Shown here one piece after another: positions 5,344-5,744 of a stretch of 5,744 bases of DNA (positions within the stretch are counted from its first letter, which is position 1; each line of letters opens with the position of its first letter). The notes beneath the pieces are model-generated. The model was not told where the DNA came from, made no database searches, and saw only the letters and a program-made list of their open reading frames with translations. Location of the stretch: assembly GCA_019912905.1 (NCBI GenBank), contig JAIOHO010000562.1:1-5744 (forward strand). The letters run 5' to 3'. Origin of the DNA: Anaerolineae bacterium. Lineage in GTDB: Bacteria > Chloroflexota > Anaerolineae > Aggregatilineales > Phototrophicaceae. Made by a program: the position numbers and the translations under genes.

Positions 5344-5365
5344 ATGCGCCCTAACGAGGGCGCAT
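5344..5365 (-). promoter_or_regulatory. Strong hairpin in the rpsM-rpsK gap
   Basis: On the minus strand, ATGCGCCCT pairs perfectly with AGGGCGCAT around the tetraloop CGTT: 9 bp, six of them G-C. It is followed by TTCCCG, too short a T-run for a normal intrinsic terminator. The hairpin lies about 31 bases before the rpsK start. Possible roles are an mRNA processing or stability element, a weak attenuator or a protein-binding leader; the sequence does not decide between them. Confidence 0.55.
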
Positions 5366-5413
5366 CGATTACTTAAATTGTATGCGGCTGTAGCAGCAGA
5401 TCGGGGTGACTGC

Positions 5414-5744
5414 TTATTTCTTGGTTGCGCCGCGACGACGACCACGACCTGGAACCGTCTTGCGCACGCCGCGTTGGGTGCGTGCATTGGTACGGGTACG
5501 CTGGCCGCGCGAAGGCAGGTTATGACGGTGCCGCAGCCCGCGATAGCTGCCAATTTCCGACAGCCGCTTGATGTTGAGCTGCACCTCACGACGCAAATCG
5601 CCCTCAACCGTCAGTTGAGAGACTTCATCGCGCAGCAGTTGCAGTTCACCTTCGGTCAGATCCTTCACACGCGTATCCGGGTTGACGCCGGTACTGGCAA
5701 GAATCTGGCTGCTGGTGGGCCGTCCGATGCCAAAAATATATGTC
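5414..5744 (-). CDS. rpsM: 30S ribosomal protein S13, N-terminus beyond the window
   Basis: Ribosomal protein S13 (uS13) sits in the head of the small subunit, forms bridges to the large subunit, and its C-terminal tail contacts the P-site tRNA. 109 residues are visible. The fragment opens in TYIFGIGRPTSSQIL, which aligns near residue 18 of the usual protein, so about 17 residues lie past the window edge. VNPDTRVKDL, the helical middle part, and the signature GLRHRHNLPSRGQRTRTNAR (69-88) follow, then a basic tail ending KTVPGRGRRRGATKK. The frame is open to the last base, so an internal GTG at 5668 that could be mistaken for a start is not one. It is the first gene of the rpsM-rpsK-rpoA-rplQ series visible here. 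Confidence 0.97.
   Translation of the reverse strand, partial: TYIFGIGRPTSSQILASTGVNPDTRVKDLTEGELQLLRDEVSQLTVEGDLRREVQLNIKRLSEIGSYRGLRHRHNLPSRGQRTRTNARTQRGVRKTVPGRGRRRGATKK

Noticed and set aside
5344..5365. The rpsM-rpsK stem-loop as an intrinsic terminator
   Set aside because: The stem is strong, but only three Ts follow before CCCG, and termination here would cut off essential downstream genes.
5377..5382. TACAAT as the -10 box of an internal promoter before rpsK
   Set aside because: No sequence like TTGACA lies 16-18 bases upstream and there is no extended -10 TG, so it is not listed as a promoter feature; it is only mentioned in a finding.
5414..5668. S13 as a short protein starting at the internal GTG at 5668
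   Set aside because: The frame continues upstream to the window edge with conserved S13 residues (TYIFGIGRPTSSQIL), so the gene is cut by the window and does not start there.

Overview
All supported genes in this window lie on the minus strand, so transcription runs from high to low coordinates. The content is the distal end of the spc/alpha ribosomal-protein operon: rpsM (5' end cut by the window), rpsK, rpoA, rplQ, truA, rplM and rpsI. A second group of three accessory genes follows: a small cupin, a YccU-type CoA-binding protein, and a GT1-family glycosyltransferase whose C-terminus lies beyond base 1. The order rpsM-rpsK-rpoA-rplQ-truA-rplM-rpsI is a classic bacterial arrangement. The GC-rich sequence and the style of the S9 tail (KERKKPGLKRARKAPTYTKR) and of the alpha subunit suggest a Chloroflexota bacterium (Anaerolineae-like). 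That is an impression from protein character, not a measured placement.

Layout in transcription order: S13 (partial, 5744-5414); a 100-base gap with a perfect 9-bp hairpin; S11 (5313-4909); a 32-base gap with a 6-bp hairpin next to a strong Shine-Dalgarno; RpoA (4876-3881, TTG start); L17 (3878-3486); TruA (3489-2743, GTG start overlapping the L17 stop); an 86-base gap with a good sigma70-type promoter whose spacer is a palindrome and a leader hairpin beside the rplM ribosome binding site; L13 (2656-2222, GTG start); S9 (2208-1813); an intrinsic terminator (1784-1755); cupin (1731-1408); CoA-binding protein (1388-972); glycosyltransferase (967 to beyond 1). rpsD, which many bacteria carry between rpsK and rpoA, is not there.

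The first block makes ribosomal proteins of both subunits, the alpha subunit that nucleates RNA polymerase assembly, and the tRNA pseudouridine synthase TruA, so it is a growth-linked housekeeping unit. The promoter before rplM suggests that rplM-rpsI can also be transcribed separately. The cupin/CoA-binding/glycosyltransferase trio is tightly spaced (19 and 4 bases between genes) with good ribosome binding sites, so it is probably one transcript. It starts only 23 bases after the terminator's T-tract, which leaves no room for a promoter in between. No gene-free stretch exceeds 100 bases. No mobile element, CRISPR array, tRNA or rRNA was seen, and I found no sign of a new multi-gene system. 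The points worth a second look are regulatory structures between genes.
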